64,000 nucleotides of DNA from Treponema parvum (GCF_017893965.1 NZ_CP054142.1:186001-250000), one strand, 5' to 3'. Positions 43,146 through 52,567 are shown, numbered from the stretch's first letter. Notes: generated by a model from the sequence alone, not told the origin. Numbers and translations are program-made.

Positions 43146-44549
43146 ATGGATAAAAAATATAACATAGTATTTTATTTTTCGGATCAGCAGAGAGCCGATA
43201 CCTGCGGATGTTACGGTCAAAAACTTGATATAACTCCGAATCTTGACCGGTTTGCGCAAGAGGGTGTTTTGTTTGAAAACGCCTTTACGCCGCAGCCCGT
43301 TTGCGGACCTTGCAGGGCAATATTTCAAACGGGGCTTTATGCTACTTCTACGGGATGCTTTAGAAACAACAAGATGCTTCCCATAAATTTTAAAACCGTC
43401 GCTAACTATATGGAAGGAGCGGGATATGAAACGGCTTACGTGGGTAAGTGGCACCTTGCCAGCGAAGGAGCGCTTGAAAGCAAGCCCGTAATAGACTATC
43501 AGACAAAAGCGATTCCTCCCGAACTCAGGGGTGGATATACCGGCTTTTGGCGGGCAAGCGACGTTCTTGAATTTACTTCGGACGGGGAAGGCGGTTTTGT
43601 GTTTGATGAAAACATGCAAAAGCACGAATTCAAAGGTTACCGCTGCAGCTGCATCACCGATTACGCCCTTGAATTTTTAGAGCAATATAAAAAAGATAAA
43701 CACAAACCGTTTTTTTTAACGGTCAGTCATATCGAACCCCATCATCAAAACAACGCCAATCACTATCAGGGCCCTGCCGGCAGCAAAGAAAAATATAAAA
43801 ACTTTATTCCGCCGGAAGATCTCAAAGCTATTTCGGGCGGGGATTGGCAGGAAGAATATCCGGACTACTTGGGCGCTTGTAATTCCGTGGATGAAAATTT
43901 CGGGCGAATTATTGCAAAGCTTAAGGAAATAGGCGTTTACGACGATACCGTCATTATTTACACTTCCGATCACGGATCCCATTTTAGAACGCGCAATAAA
44001 GACGCTAATTTAAATGGTCACGACGATTATAAGAGGACTTGCCATGAGTCTGCGATTCACATACCGCTAGTAATTTCCGGGGGACCGTTCAAGTGCAAAG
44101 GGAAAAGGATAAAAGAACTTGTTTCCACCGTTTCCATTCCTAAAACCGTAGTTACGCTTGCCGGGCTTGACGTGGACAATTATATGGAAGGAGAGCGGCT
44201 TCAGGATTTGGCTGCCGGAAAGACGGACAAATTAAAAGACGGCGAACCGAAGGGATGGCATGCACGAAAAAACGAAGTATTTTTGCAGATAAGCGAGAGC
44301 CGCGTCGGGCGCTGCATAAGGACGCCGGATTGGAAATATTCCGTCGTCGCTCCTAATTTAAACGGCGGCGAAAAGGGCGGAAGCGATTACTATGTGGATG
44401 ATTTTTTGTACGATTTGAAGTCCGATCCTTATGAGCTTACCAACCTTGCTCATAATAAAGATTATGTTAATATTAAGAGCGAGCTTAGAAAAAAATTGAT
44501 CGGTTGGATCAAAGACGTTGAAGGACTTGAAGTAAATATCGGAGATTGA
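43146..44549 (+). CDS. Sulfatase (alkaline phosphatase superfamily), Cys type, no signal peptide
   Basis: The 467-residue enzyme carries the sulfatase motif C-x-P-x-R as PVCGPCRAIFQTG; the first Cys (about residue 53) must be changed to formylglycine. Metal ligands are seen in FYFSDQQRADT at the start and YTSDHGSHF near residue 275. Other blocks are GYETAYVGKWHL and DPYELTNLAHN at the C-terminus. The N-terminus MDKKYNIVFYF lacks a signal peptide, so it should act in the cytoplasm on an imported sulfate ester. It lies three bases after tctA. No maturase gene is in the window. Confidence 0.93.
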   Translation: MDKKYNIVFYFSDQQRADTCGCYGQKLDITPNLDRFAQEGVLFENAFTPQPVCGPCRAIFQTGLYATSTGCFRNNKMLPINFKTVANYMEGAGYETAYVGKWHLASEGALESKPVIDYQTKAIPPELRGGYTGFWRASDVLEFTSDGEGGFVFDENMQKHEFKGYRCSCITDYALEFLEQYKKDKHKPFFLTVSHIEPHHQNNANHYQGPAGSKEKYKNFIPPEDLKAISGGDWQEEYPDYLGACNSVDENFGRIIAKLKEIGVYDDTVIIYTSDHGSHFRTRNKDANLNGHDDYKRTCHESAIHIPLVISGGPFKCKGKRIKELVSTVSIPKTVVTLAGLDVDNYMEGERLQDLAAGKTDKLKDGEPKGWHARKNEVFLQISESRVGRCIRTPDWKYSVVAPNLNGGEKGGSDYYVDDFLYDLKSDPYELTNLAHNKDYVNIKSELRKKLIGWIKDVEGLEVNIGD

Positions 44550-44559
44550 ACGCAGCTCC

Positions 44560-45663
44560 ATGAACACGCGAATCAAACATTTGGTCGTTTATGAATATTT
44601 AAGGATTTATATCGACCAAAATAAATTTTCCTCGAATACGAAGCTTCCGAGTGAAACTTTTTTAACGCATAAATTTTCCGTCTGCCGTGAAACCGTCAGA
44701 CGGGCCATTAAGGTGTTGGCGGATAAGGGACTTGTCTATTCGATAAGAGGAGGAGGCACTTATTTTGACAGAGCTAAGGCCATATCCTTTGAAGACAATA
44801 AAAAAGGGGATAGATATTTAATTTCTTTGATAATACAAGGATATGACCGGGAAGCCAATTCCGCACTGATAAAGGCTGCAAAATCCATGCTAAACACCCA
44901 CAACGCAGACATAAGATTGTTTTATACCGACAACAAGATCGCAAACGAGAGGAATTGCCTTGAGTTTTGTAAAACGGGATTCGACGGCATGATAATAGAC
45001 GGAGTAAAAGCGAATATAGTGAACCCCAACTTGGATGTCTATGCTTCGCTATACGCTAAAAACATTCCGTTCATATTCTACAATAATTATTATTCCGGCA
45101 CTAATTATCCCAAGATAATTATAGACGATATGGAATGCGCTGACTTGCTTGTAAAAGAACTGGTGGACAACGGACACAGATATATATGCGGCATATTTTT
45201 ATACGATAATTACCAGGGTATAATGAAATATCAAGGGTATATAAAAGCCATTTTAAAATATAATGCGGTTTTTGACGATAAATATGTAAAATTTTTGATT
45301 TCCGACAATATTGAAAGAGGAACAGGCTTTGAAAGGATAATTTGGAATTTTCTGAAATCCATACCCCGCTGCAGCGCAATAGTATGCTGCAATATAATGA
45401 TCTACAAAGCGATTAAAATAGTTCTTGCAAAACATAAACTTTCAATTCCAGAAAACTATTCGGTCGTGTGTTTCGACTATTCGGCTAACGATTATGAAAG
45501 TGAAAGCATAACTTGTTCTCTGCACCCCGGAACTGAAATAGGCCGTTTGCTCGGTACAACCATTATCGAAATGATAAAAAATCCTAACTATAAGGCAAAA
45601 GACTATTCCTGTCTTTTAAACCCCAAAATTTATAAAGGTACTTCCGTAAGGAACATAACGTAA
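44560..45663 (+). CDS. GntR-type regulator with LacI-like ligand domain
   Basis: The 367-residue protein has a GntR winged helix at 1-75 (VYEYLRIYIDQNKFSSNTKLPSETFLTHKFSVCRETVRRAIKVLADKGLVYSIRGGGTY) and a periplasmic-binding-protein-like domain related to LacI regulators (VDNGHRYICGIFLYDN, FDYSANDYESESITCSLHPGTEIGRLLG). This is the AraR-like combination. It begins 11 bases after the sulfatase gene and probably controls this transport-sulfatase unit, and perhaps the convergent flavoprotein operon. Base composition is more A/T-rich than its neighbours. Confidence 0.87.
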   Translation: MNTRIKHLVVYEYLRIYIDQNKFSSNTKLPSETFLTHKFSVCRETVRRAIKVLADKGLVYSIRGGGTYFDRAKAISFEDNKKGDRYLISLIIQGYDREANSALIKAAKSMLNTHNADIRLFYTDNKIANERNCLEFCKTGFDGMIIDGVKANIVNPNLDVYASLYAKNIPFIFYNNYYSGTNYPKIIIDDMECADLLVKELVDNGHRYICGIFLYDNYQGIMKYQGYIKAILKYNAVFDDKYVKFLISDNIERGTGFERIIWNFLKSIPRCSAIVCCNIMIYKAIKIVLAKHKLSIPENYSVVCFDYSANDYESESITCSLHPGTEIGRLLGTTIIEMIKNPNYKAKDYSCLLNPKIYKGTSVRNIT

Positions 45664-45688
45664 AACGTTCAGTACGCAGGCAGGAGCC

Positions 45689-47626
45689 CTAAAACACGCA
45701 TTTGTCGCTTCTGTAGCGGGCCCAGACGTTTTCAAAAAAATCGTCGTTTTTAGGTATTGGCCGGGGAGGCCGCCTTGAAAATACGACCTTGATTGCTTTA
45801 TCGTCGGTTCCTAAAACGAGACCTGCCTCTTGTATTACGGAAGGTTCCCTTTCATCTTCGAGATTGTAAATAAATCTGTCGTCAAGGTTTACAGGATGAA
45901 TTTGGCCGCGGGGATCGGTATAAAGAGACGCCCCCCTGCTTTTACCGCCGTTTTCAATATAGTCAAGCATTGAAGCAAGGTATACTTTTTGCGTTAAAAG
46001 AGCGTTCCTGAATTCGAATAATATCCATATTTGAGACTTTCGGTCGACTTTAAATGTCTTGAAATTTTCAAGGGAAAGGCAGACAAATTTTAGCGCTTCG
46101 CGGATTGCATCGGCGCTCCTTATCGCCGAACCTGAAAGGCTCATTCTTTGCTTGGCGTTTTCGTAAGCTTCCCGGGCGTCGGATGAACCGCTCAAGGCGT
46201 CCGAAAGCAAGACGGAAACGCCGCGAATTTGATCGTCAAGACCTTTTGTGTCGCATTCCCAATTGCCGGTTCTTTTTGCCAATATCCATGCAGCCGCTCG
46301 TCTTGAACCGCACTGGCCGGCATTTAATGCGCTTCCGCCGGGCCTGTAGACGCCGTGACTGGCTGCGCATTCGCCTACAGGAAATATTCCTTCGACATTA
46401 GACTGCCACCAGGCGTCAATCGAAAGGCCCCCGTTATTGTGCTGCGCCGATAAAGAAATTTCAAGATATTCTTTTTCAAGGTCTACGCCCTTATCAAGAT
46501 AAAAATTGTAGGCCGGTTCGTTTAGCTTTCTGAGCCGCTTAATGGGAGTATCCTCCGTCGCTCCGGAAGATTCAAGGTAGCTTCTCGCTTCTTCGGAAAG
46601 TTCTTTCCACGGAATTTCTTTGCCGTCGGGATTGTGAGTGTAATCCAGGTATACCTTTCTGCCCTTTTCAATTTCGAGGTGGCAAAGCATATCTATGATC
46701 GAAGATCCTTTTTCAAGTTTTCTTATGTCAAAAGGCCATTGATAACCTTTTAAAAAGACCCTTGAAAGCATTTCGGGTCTTGAATACGGATAGTCGGATA
46801 AAAAGTCATATTCTTTATCGTTTTTATCTACCGATACGAACCTCGGTAAGACTTGCATATAGGAACCTGAAACGTTCCATCTGGGTTTTACAGATGCGAG
46901 TCCGTATTGCCATTCCGTAAGATTTTTTCCCCTGCAACCCGCTTCAAAAGCTATTCCCGTGGCGCCGAATTGGCTTTCGGGATATACGCTCATAGAATAA
47001 ATTCCTGCGGGCCCTCCCGTGGCAAGCACAAGGGAACGGCAAAATATTACGGAAAGTTCGGCTGTCTTTCGGCTTAAGACGACTATGCCTTTGACTTGAT
47101 TGTCTTTTACGAGAATCCTTACGCACTGAAGGCCGTCGGCTATTTCAATACCGTCGGCAAGAACGGCTTTTTCAAGACATTCGGTCATAAACTTTGAAGT
47201 GTACGGTCCTGCGGAAGTCGCTCGTCTAAACGGGTCGTGATCGGTCTTGTAACCGATGTATTCGCCGTATCTGTTTTGCGGAAACGGAACGCCCATGTCC
47301 GCAAGGCGAAGAAAGGAAGGAGCGGATAGAGATGCTTCGCAAAGAGCGATATCGCCGTCGACGCATCTTCCTTTAAAAAGATCGTCGGCGAGAGCTCTTA
47401 TACTGTCCGGGTCGGATCCTGCAAGGGACAGCTTGTAATATGTTTGCTTGTCAGATCCCGTATTCCTGCTTGTTCCCGCCCTTATGCTTTCCGTTACCAA
47501 AACTATGTCTTTTGCGCCGCCTTTATGTAAAAGGTCTGCCGCATTAAATCCTGCAGCCCCGCTTCCCAATATTACAGTTTCGACGCGATACGCTTTAAGG
47601 TTTGAAATTGTTCCGCATGCTTTCAT
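45689..47626 (-). CDS. FAD-dependent oxidoreductase of the fumarate reductase/succinate dehydrogenase flavoprotein type
   Basis: The 645-residue protein has an N-terminal FAD site (VILGSGAAGFNAADLL), GTSRNTGSDKQTYYKL, LATGGPAGIYSM and the family block QHNNGGLSIDAWWQSNVEGIFPVGECAASHGVYRPGGSALNAGQCGSRRAAAWI. No signal peptide, heme or covalent-FMN segment is apparent. It resembles the flavoprotein branch that includes aspartate oxidase and APS reductase A; the exact substrate is unknown. It is the last gene of the liv-cupin-OYE-SDR operon and adjoins the SDR gene without a gap. Confidence 0.85.
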   Translation of the reverse strand: MKACGTISNLKAYRVETVILGSGAAGFNAADLLHKGGAKDIVLVTESIRAGTSRNTGSDKQTYYKLSLAGSDPDSIRALADDLFKGRCVDGDIALCEASLSAPSFLRLADMGVPFPQNRYGEYIGYKTDHDPFRRATSAGPYTSKFMTECLEKAVLADGIEIADGLQCVRILVKDNQVKGIVVLSRKTAELSVIFCRSLVLATGGPAGIYSMSVYPESQFGATGIAFEAGCRGKNLTEWQYGLASVKPRWNVSGSYMQVLPRFVSVDKNDKEYDFLSDYPYSRPEMLSRVFLKGYQWPFDIRKLEKGSSIIDMLCHLEIEKGRKVYLDYTHNPDGKEIPWKELSEEARSYLESSGATEDTPIKRLRKLNEPAYNFYLDKGVDLEKEYLEISLSAQHNNGGLSIDAWWQSNVEGIFPVGECAASHGVYRPGGSALNAGQCGSRRAAAWILAKRTGNWECDTKGLDDQIRGVSVLLSDALSGSSDAREAYENAKQRMSLSGSAIRSADAIREALKFVCLSLENFKTFKVDRKSQIWILFEFRNALLTQKVYLASMLDYIENGGKSRGASLYTDPRGQIHPVNLDDRFIYNLEDEREPSVIQEAGLVLGTDDKAIKVVFSRRPPRPIPKNDDFFENVWARYRSDKCVF

Positions 47627-48394
47627 TTAAAGCCTCTTTATGTGAAAGCCTCCGTCGACATCCACGTAGTTTCCGGTTGTGTAAAGAAAATGGTCGTCGG
47701 CAAATGCCGAAACTGCCGCGGCGATATCTTCCGGGCTGCCCCATCGCGCGATAGGGAAAAGACCGTCCGCTATGAGTTTGTCATATTTTTCGGTAACTGC
47801 TAAAGTCATATCCGTAGCTATCACTCCCGGCCGTATTTCATGAACCAGGATACCCTCTTTTGCAAGTCTGTCTGCGTATAATGTAGTGAGCATGCTCACT
47901 CCGGCCTTAGAGACGCAGTATTCTCCGCGCGATATTGAAGAAACTTCTGCAGAACACGAAGATATGTTTATGATAGTTCCTCTTTTTTTTCCAAGAATTT
48001 TCTGCTTTAACATTTGCTTTGCGACGGCCTGCGTGAGGAACATAGTGCCTTTTGTGTTTATGCCGATAACTCTGTCAAAACTTTCTTCCGTCATTTCAAG
48101 CAGATCGGATCTTACAAGAGGCGCTACGCCTGCATTGTTTACAAGAACGTCTATTCTGCCGAAGGCGTCGACGGCCTCTCTTACTATCCTAAGCCGGTCG
48201 TCACGGTCGGCTATGTTAGCCCTGACATATGCCCATTTTGTTTTATCCGCCGTGAGAGTATCCATGTTTTCCTGATTTTTTTCTTTAGAACCGGTTGCAA
48301 CGATAACAATATTAAAGCCGTCTTTGCCGAGCTTTCTTGCAATGCCGAAGCCGATTCCGCGGCTTGCTCCGGTTATTACTGCCGTTTTTTTCAT
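47627..48394 (-). CDS. Short-chain dehydrogenase/reductase, first copy
   Basis: The 255-residue classical SDR has the nucleotide motif TGASRGIGFGIARKLG, the structural NNAGVAP, catalytic Ser in INISSCSAEVS and the Y-x3-K pair in YCVSKAGVS. The C-terminal FADDHFLYTTGNYVDVDGGF is standard for 3-oxoacyl-ACP-reductase-like SDRs. In this operon, next to an enoate-reductase-like flavoenzyme, it probably oxidises or reduces a hydroxyl/keto group of the imported compound rather than a fatty acid. Confidence 0.9.
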   Translation of the reverse strand: MKKTAVITGASRGIGFGIARKLGKDGFNIVIVATGSKEKNQENMDTLTADKTKWAYVRANIADRDDRLRIVREAVDAFGRIDVLVNNAGVAPLVRSDLLEMTEESFDRVIGINTKGTMFLTQAVAKQMLKQKILGKKRGTIINISSCSAEVSSISRGEYCVSKAGVSMLTTLYADRLAKEGILVHEIRPGVIATDMTLAVTEKYDKLIADGLFPIARWGSPEDIAAAVSAFADDHFLYTTGNYVDVDGGFHIKRL

Positions 48395-48403
48395 AAAACT
48401 CCT

Positions 48404-49756
48404 TTATCCCCTGAAATTGGTAGGGAGTGATTTTTTTTCTTCGATAAATTCTTTGTAGAAGGGCATATATGTCTTGCTATCCCTTATGACGCAGCCTGTG
48501 GGCTTGTGGGATCGGATGAGGTCTCCGCACTTGCCGCATGTAAGACAGACTCTTTTGGGATCAATTCTTCCTTTTTTTACGATTTCATTTGCAAAATCGG
48601 GATCCGCAAATGCCATTCTGCCGAAAAGAAATCCGTCGCAAATTCCTTGTTCTACCGCTCCCGCTGCGTAAAGATCGGAATATTCTCTGAGATAAGTGGG
48701 AGCCGAACCTAAGACGGCCATATCGGGGACGGTTTTTTTTATTTCATGTGTGGCAAGGAGAATGCGGTAAAGGCCTTCAAACGGATGCTCGTCCGGAAGA
48801 TATTTACCGGCGTCGAAAGGGCGCGTAACATGGGTTGTCGCATAGGGATTGCCCATAGTTATGTTTACGAGGTTTAGGCCGAGGTCTTTGTGAAGTTCCT
48901 TTATAAGCCGTTTGGGCTCCGTCAGATCCATAGATCCGTCGGCTCTTTGTCCGAATCCTCTTGATCCTGAGGGATATCCGTCATAAATCCCTATCCTGGA
49001 CGTGATCATAAAAGTATCGTCTTCATACACCTTTGCCGCTTTGATTGAATTTTTAAGGAGCCTTGAGCGGTTTTCGTAAGAACCTCCGTATTCTCCGGGA
49101 CGGTCATACGCTGCAATTACTTCCTGAAAAAGGTATCCGTGGCAGGATTTAATGTCCACTGCGTCAAAGCCCGCTTTTTTTGCCAACAGCGCGGATTTTC
49201 CGAATTTTTCTTCAAGCTGTTTAAGATAATCGTCGGAAACTATACAATCGTCGTTCGCCGCTCTAAAGGACTCAAGCCAAGCGTTGCGTTGTGCGATGAG
49301 AGGAGAAGGTTTATTGTTGGGATTTGAATAACGTCCTGAATGATTGGCCTGCATTACAAGATACGGGTAAAATCCGTTTGCTTTAAGCCCAGCCTCCTTT
49401 ACTTTTTCATTCATCTTTTTAAAATCGTCAAGCGTTTTTTCCGTAAGAAGAAGCTGTGTTTTTGAAGAGCGTCCTTCTTCTACAATTGAGATCGCTTCGT
49501 ACCATATGACGGCGACGCCTCCGACGGCTTCGTTTGTGTATCGTCGTTCAGTATAATCGGTAGGCCTCCCGTCGGGAGTGGAATCGGCGCCTTCCATCGG
49601 CGCTATGCCCAGTCTGTTATGCAGCGTTATGTTTTTGACTTTGAGAGGTTCGCCTAAGATTTTCGTGTTATTCGCAAAAGGAAGATCGATGCCGAGTTCC
49701 TTACATTTTGCTTTTATCTCTTCGAGGGATTTATAATGAAATTTTTCATGTTCCAT
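48404..49756 (-). CDS. Old-Yellow-Enzyme-like NADH:flavin oxidoreductase with Fe-S motif
   Basis: The 450-residue protein has the FMN TIM barrel (NRLGIAPMEGAD, MQANHSGRYSNPN, KKAGFDAVDIKSCHGYLFQEVIAAYDRPGEYGGSYENRSRLL, GICDGFLFGRMAFADPDF). Near the end, CLTCGKCGDLIRSHKPTGC provides a C-x2-C-x2-C-x11-C pattern like the [4Fe-4S] site of 2,4-dienoyl-CoA and 2-enoate reductases. The C-terminal FAD/NADH domain of those enzymes is missing, so the electron donor must be a partner protein. It is expected to reduce or rearrange a C=C bond next to a carbonyl. Confidence 0.88.
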   Translation of the reverse strand: MEHEKFHYKSLEEIKAKCKELGIDLPFANNTKILGEPLKVKNITLHNRLGIAPMEGADSTPDGRPTDYTERRYTNEAVGGVAVIWYEAISIVEEGRSSKTQLLLTEKTLDDFKKMNEKVKEAGLKANGFYPYLVMQANHSGRYSNPNNKPSPLIAQRNAWLESFRAANDDCIVSDDYLKQLEEKFGKSALLAKKAGFDAVDIKSCHGYLFQEVIAAYDRPGEYGGSYENRSRLLKNSIKAAKVYEDDTFMITSRIGIYDGYPSGSRGFGQRADGSMDLTEPKRLIKELHKDLGLNLVNITMGNPYATTHVTRPFDAGKYLPDEHPFEGLYRILLATHEIKKTVPDMAVLGSAPTYLREYSDLYAAGAVEQGICDGFLFGRMAFADPDFANEIVKKGRIDPKRVCLTCGKCGDLIRSHKPTGCVIRDSKTYMPFYKEFIEEKKSLPTNFRG

Positions 49757-49775
49757 ACTTTTTATCCTTGTTTGA

Positions 49776-50144
49776 TCAGGATCTTATTTCTTTATCCCAG
49801 TGATCCACGACTATCTGCGGCGCATAAACGAACATCATAATCATTTTTTCTTTTCCGGTATTGACAAGGCTGTGTTTTTGCCATGCTTCCATAAAGACGT
49901 ATTGCCCCTTTTTGATTGGCAGCGTTACTCCGTCGACTGTAATTTCGCCTTCGCCTTCGAGAATCGTATACGATTCAACTGTTTTATGATTGTGTTCGGG
50001 AATTGATCCTCCCGGAAAGATTTCAACAAAGCCTTGACAAAATTTTTGTCCCTTTATTGCACCGTTTTGGCCGATCATTACATGCGTCCTTCTTCCCGTA
50101 GGAAATTCCATAAAGGGGATGTCTTCAAAATTCTTTATTTCCAT
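49776..50144 (-). CDS. Small cupin-domain protein
   Basis: The 122-residue single-domain cupin has both motifs: PGGSIPEHNHKTVESYTILEGEGEI with two His and a Glu, and a second strand GQYVFMEAWQKHSLVNTG with a His. It may bind a metal and act as an isomerase, decarboxylase or sensor. It lies between livF and the OYE gene. A truncated copy of its C-terminal coding sequence lies just upstream at 50181-50210. Confidence 0.85.
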   Translation of the reverse strand: MEIKNFEDIPFMEFPTGRRTHVMIGQNGAIKGQKFCQGFVEIFPGGSIPEHNHKTVESYTILEGEGEITVDGVTLPIKKGQYVFMEAWQKHSLVNTGKEKMIMMFVYAPQIVVDHWDKEIRS

Positions 50145-50180
50145 CTTTACACCTCATCGGTTTCGGCCGCCGCATTGTAT

Positions 50181-50210
50181 GACGATCTGCGGCGCATAAA
50201 CGAACGCTGC
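50181..50210 (-). pseudogene. Relic of a second cupin gene, C-terminal fragment
   Basis: Bases 50181-50205 equal 49809-49833 at 24 of 25 positions. Read on the minus strand the fragment gives AFVYAPQIVI, against FVYAPQIVV in the intact cupin. It follows the livF stop directly and then runs into unrelated sequence and a stop. It looks like the remainder of a tandem cupin duplication. Confidence 0.6.
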
Positions 50211-50213
50211 ACT

Positions 50214-50927
50214 TTATCCTCCGAGATACGCTTTTCTGACTTCGTCGGAGTTTAAAAGTTCTTTACCCATGCCCGAAAGTTTTATTTTTCCGTTTTCAAG
50301 CACGTAGGCATAGTCGCAGATAGAAAGAGCTTTTTTTGCGTTTTGTTCGACTAACAGAACGGTTATTCCCGAATCCCGTATCTTTACGATCAAGTCGTAA
50401 ATTTGATTTACTATTATGGGTGCAAGACCCATTGAAGGCTCATCCAGAAGAAGGATTTTCGGATGCGACATCAAACCTCTGCATACGGCAAGCATTTGCT
50501 GCTCTCCGCCGGAAAGGGTTCCCGCAAACTGGTGTTTGCGTTCTTTTAAGATGGGAAAAAGCTCATATTGCTTTTGTAAGTCTTCTTTTATGATCTTTTT
50601 GTCCGAAAGATATGCGCCTATAAGAAGATTGTCTTCTATCGTTAGCCCGGAAAATGTCTTTCGACCTTCAGGAACGTGTATAATACCCTTGCTCACGATT
50701 TTGTAAGCTCTTTTGGGGAGCTTTTCATTTTCAAAATAAACGGAACCGCGCAACGGCTTTACAAGGCCGCTTATGGATTTTAACAGCGTAGACTTTCCGG
50801 CTCCGTTTGCTCCGATAATAGAACAGATCTGACCCTTTTTTACTTTTATGCTTACGTCTTTTAAAGCTTCTACGTGGCCGTAGTTTACAAAAAGTCCTTC
50901 TACGTTCAGCATTACGTGATCATTCAT
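50214..50927 (-). CDS. livF: Branched-chain-amino-acid-type ABC transporter ATPase LivF
   Basis: The 237-residue ATPase has Walker A GANGAGKST, the signature LSGGEQQMLAVCRGLM, Walker B ILLLDEPSMGLAP and the H-loop region VLLVEQNAKKAL. It pairs with LivG on the LivHM permease. It overlaps livG by four bases. In this operon the cargo is probably an organic or aromatic acid rather than leucine, judged by the enzymes downstream; this is inference. Confidence 0.93.
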   Translation of the reverse strand: MNDHVMLNVEGLFVNYGHVEALKDVSIKVKKGQICSIIGANGAGKSTLLKSISGLVKPLRGSVYFENEKLPKRAYKIVSKGIIHVPEGRKTFSGLTIEDNLLIGAYLSDKKIIKEDLQKQYELFPILKERKHQFAGTLSGGEQQMLAVCRGLMSHPKILLLDEPSMGLAPIIVNQIYDLIVKIRDSGITVLLVEQNAKKALSICDYAYVLENGKIKLSGMGKELLNSDEVRKAYLGG

Positions 50928-51688
50928 TCTTCCGCCCCCAAGTATGCTTCAATCACCGCCGGATCGTGCCTGACTTCATCGGCGGTTCCAACGGCGATGG
51001 TCTGTCCGAAGTTTTGCACGTGTATAAGATCGGATATCGACATGACAAGATCCAGCCTGTGTTCTATGAGTAATATTGCGAATCCAAAATCAAGAGAAAT
51101 CTTTTTTATGAGCGCGGTAAGTTCACCGACTTCGGTCGGAGTAAGACCGGCCGCCGGTTCGTCAAGAAGAAGAACCTTTGGCTCGCACATGAGAGCTCTG
51201 GCAATTTCGATCTTTCTTTGGCTGCCGTAAGAAAGGTTTTCAGGTTTTTCATTTTTTTTGTCCGCCATTCCGACTACTTCAAGGTATTTTTGAGCAAGCT
51301 GACGGCCTCTTTTTTCTTCTTTGAATCTGGCGGGAGTAGGAAGAAGTCCTCCGATGATGGAATACTTGCTTTGAGGATCAAAGGCGCACAAAACGTTTTC
51401 TTCAATAGTCAGACCTTTAAAAATTCTTATGTTTTGAAAGGTTCTGCCTATCCCAAGTCTTGTTATTTTGTATTGAGGAAGTTTTGTTATATCCTGCCCG
51501 TCAAGGATTACCTGTCCGCCGTCGGCTTGATACACGCCTGAAATGGTATTGAAGACGGTTGTTTTTCCTGCGCCGTTAGGACCGATAATGCCGTGAATCT
51601 GGCCGGGATCGGCTTTTAGGGAAAAATCTATGATGGCCTTAACTCCGCCGAAATTCTTACTTATGTGTTTTATTTCAAGTAATGCCAT
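50924..51688 (-). CDS. livG: Branched-chain-amino-acid-type ABC transporter ATPase LivG
   Basis: The 254-residue ATPase has Walker A GPNGAGKTT, the LivG-type signature LSYGSQRKIEIARALM, Walker B VLLLDEPAAGLTPTE and ILLIEHRLDLVMSISD. The C-terminal extension VRHDPAVIEAYLG is typical of LivG. Its start abuts the livM stop and its end overlaps livF. Confidence 0.93.
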   Translation of the reverse strand: MALLEIKHISKNFGGVKAIIDFSLKADPGQIHGIIGPNGAGKTTVFNTISGVYQADGGQVILDGQDITKLPQYKITRLGIGRTFQNIRIFKGLTIEENVLCAFDPQSKYSIIGGLLPTPARFKEEKRGRQLAQKYLEVVGMADKKNEKPENLSYGSQRKIEIARALMCEPKVLLLDEPAAGLTPTEVGELTALIKKISLDFGFAILLIEHRLDLVMSISDLIHVQNFGQTIAVGTADEVRHDPAVIEAYLGAEE

Positions 51689-52558
51689 TTAATTTCTTTC
51701 CTTATTTTTTGCGGATTTTGCGAAGAGTCTTTTTAGATTCTTGCGACTGAGTTCCCATTCTCCGAAAATCCCATTGGGTTTAAAATTCAGTATGAGCAGC
51801 ACAAGGATGGCGTAAACAATATACCTGTATTTGTTCAGACTTTGCATGTATTGCGGCAAAAATGTTAAAAAGGCTCCTCCGAAAATCGATCCTGTAAGGC
51901 TGTTGACTCCGCCGAAGAATACCATGATCACCCAGTCCGCTGATTTTTTCCATCCGAAGTCTGTTGGCCCTACATATCCTACATAAAAAGCATACAAGCA
52001 GCCTGCAAAAGCGGTCATGGCGCATGATAAAAGAAAGGCGATCATTTTCACTTTGGGTGCGTTTATACCCATAGCCTTTGCCGCAAGTTCATCGCTCTTT
52101 ATTGCAATGCATTGCCTGCCGTACTTACTGTTTTTAAACCATGCCGTAACGCTGATTGCGGCTATTGCAGCTGCAAGGGTAAACCACACGTTCACCTTCC
52201 TGGGGACTCCTATGAGCCCGAACGCCCCGCCGGTATACTGACTAAGCTGCAGTATGAGCTGAGCTATCGATTCGCCGAAGCCTAGGGTGACGAGGGAAAT
52301 ATAATCTCTTCTCAGTCTTACCACGGGATAGCCTATTATAAAGCCTACGCACACGGAAAAGGCTATGGCAATGACAAACGCAAAGTACATGCTGATGCCG
52401 AGCCTCAGGACTAAAAGCCCCGAAACATATGCGCCTATGGCCATAAATGCCGCCGACCCTAGGGAAAACATGCCTGTAAGTCCGGTGAGTATATTGATTC
52501 CGCAGACGGATACAAGCGTGATACATACCTGTGTAAGAACATAAAGAAACAATCGCAT
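51689..52558 (-). CDS. livM: Branched-chain-amino-acid-type ABC transporter permease LivM
   Basis: The 289-residue membrane protein has eight or so hydrophobic segments and the LivM blocks GINILTGLTGMFSLGSAAFMAIGAYVSG, GYPVVRLRRDYISLVTLGFGE and KSDELAAKAMGINAPKVKMIAFLLSCAMTAFAGCLYAF with the EAA-like loop. It lies nine bases after livH. Confidence 0.92.
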   Translation of the reverse strand: MRLFLYVLTQVCITLVSVCGINILTGLTGMFSLGSAAFMAIGAYVSGLLVLRLGISMYFAFVIAIAFSVCVGFIIGYPVVRLRRDYISLVTLGFGESIAQLILQLSQYTGGAFGLIGVPRKVNVWFTLAAAIAAISVTAWFKNSKYGRQCIAIKSDELAAKAMGINAPKVKMIAFLLSCAMTAFAGCLYAFYVGYVGPTDFGWKKSADWVIMVFFGGVNSLTGSIFGGAFLTFLPQYMQSLNKYRYIVYAILVLLILNFKPNGIFGEWELSRKNLKRLFAKSAKNKERN

Positions 52559-52567
52559 AATTCCCCC

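Noticed and set aside
45689-47626. Assignment of the flavoprotein as L-aspartate oxidase (NadB)
   Set aside because: The FAD blocks are shared, but length, the long insert after residue 250 and the operon context do not fit NadB, and no nadA or nadC is near.
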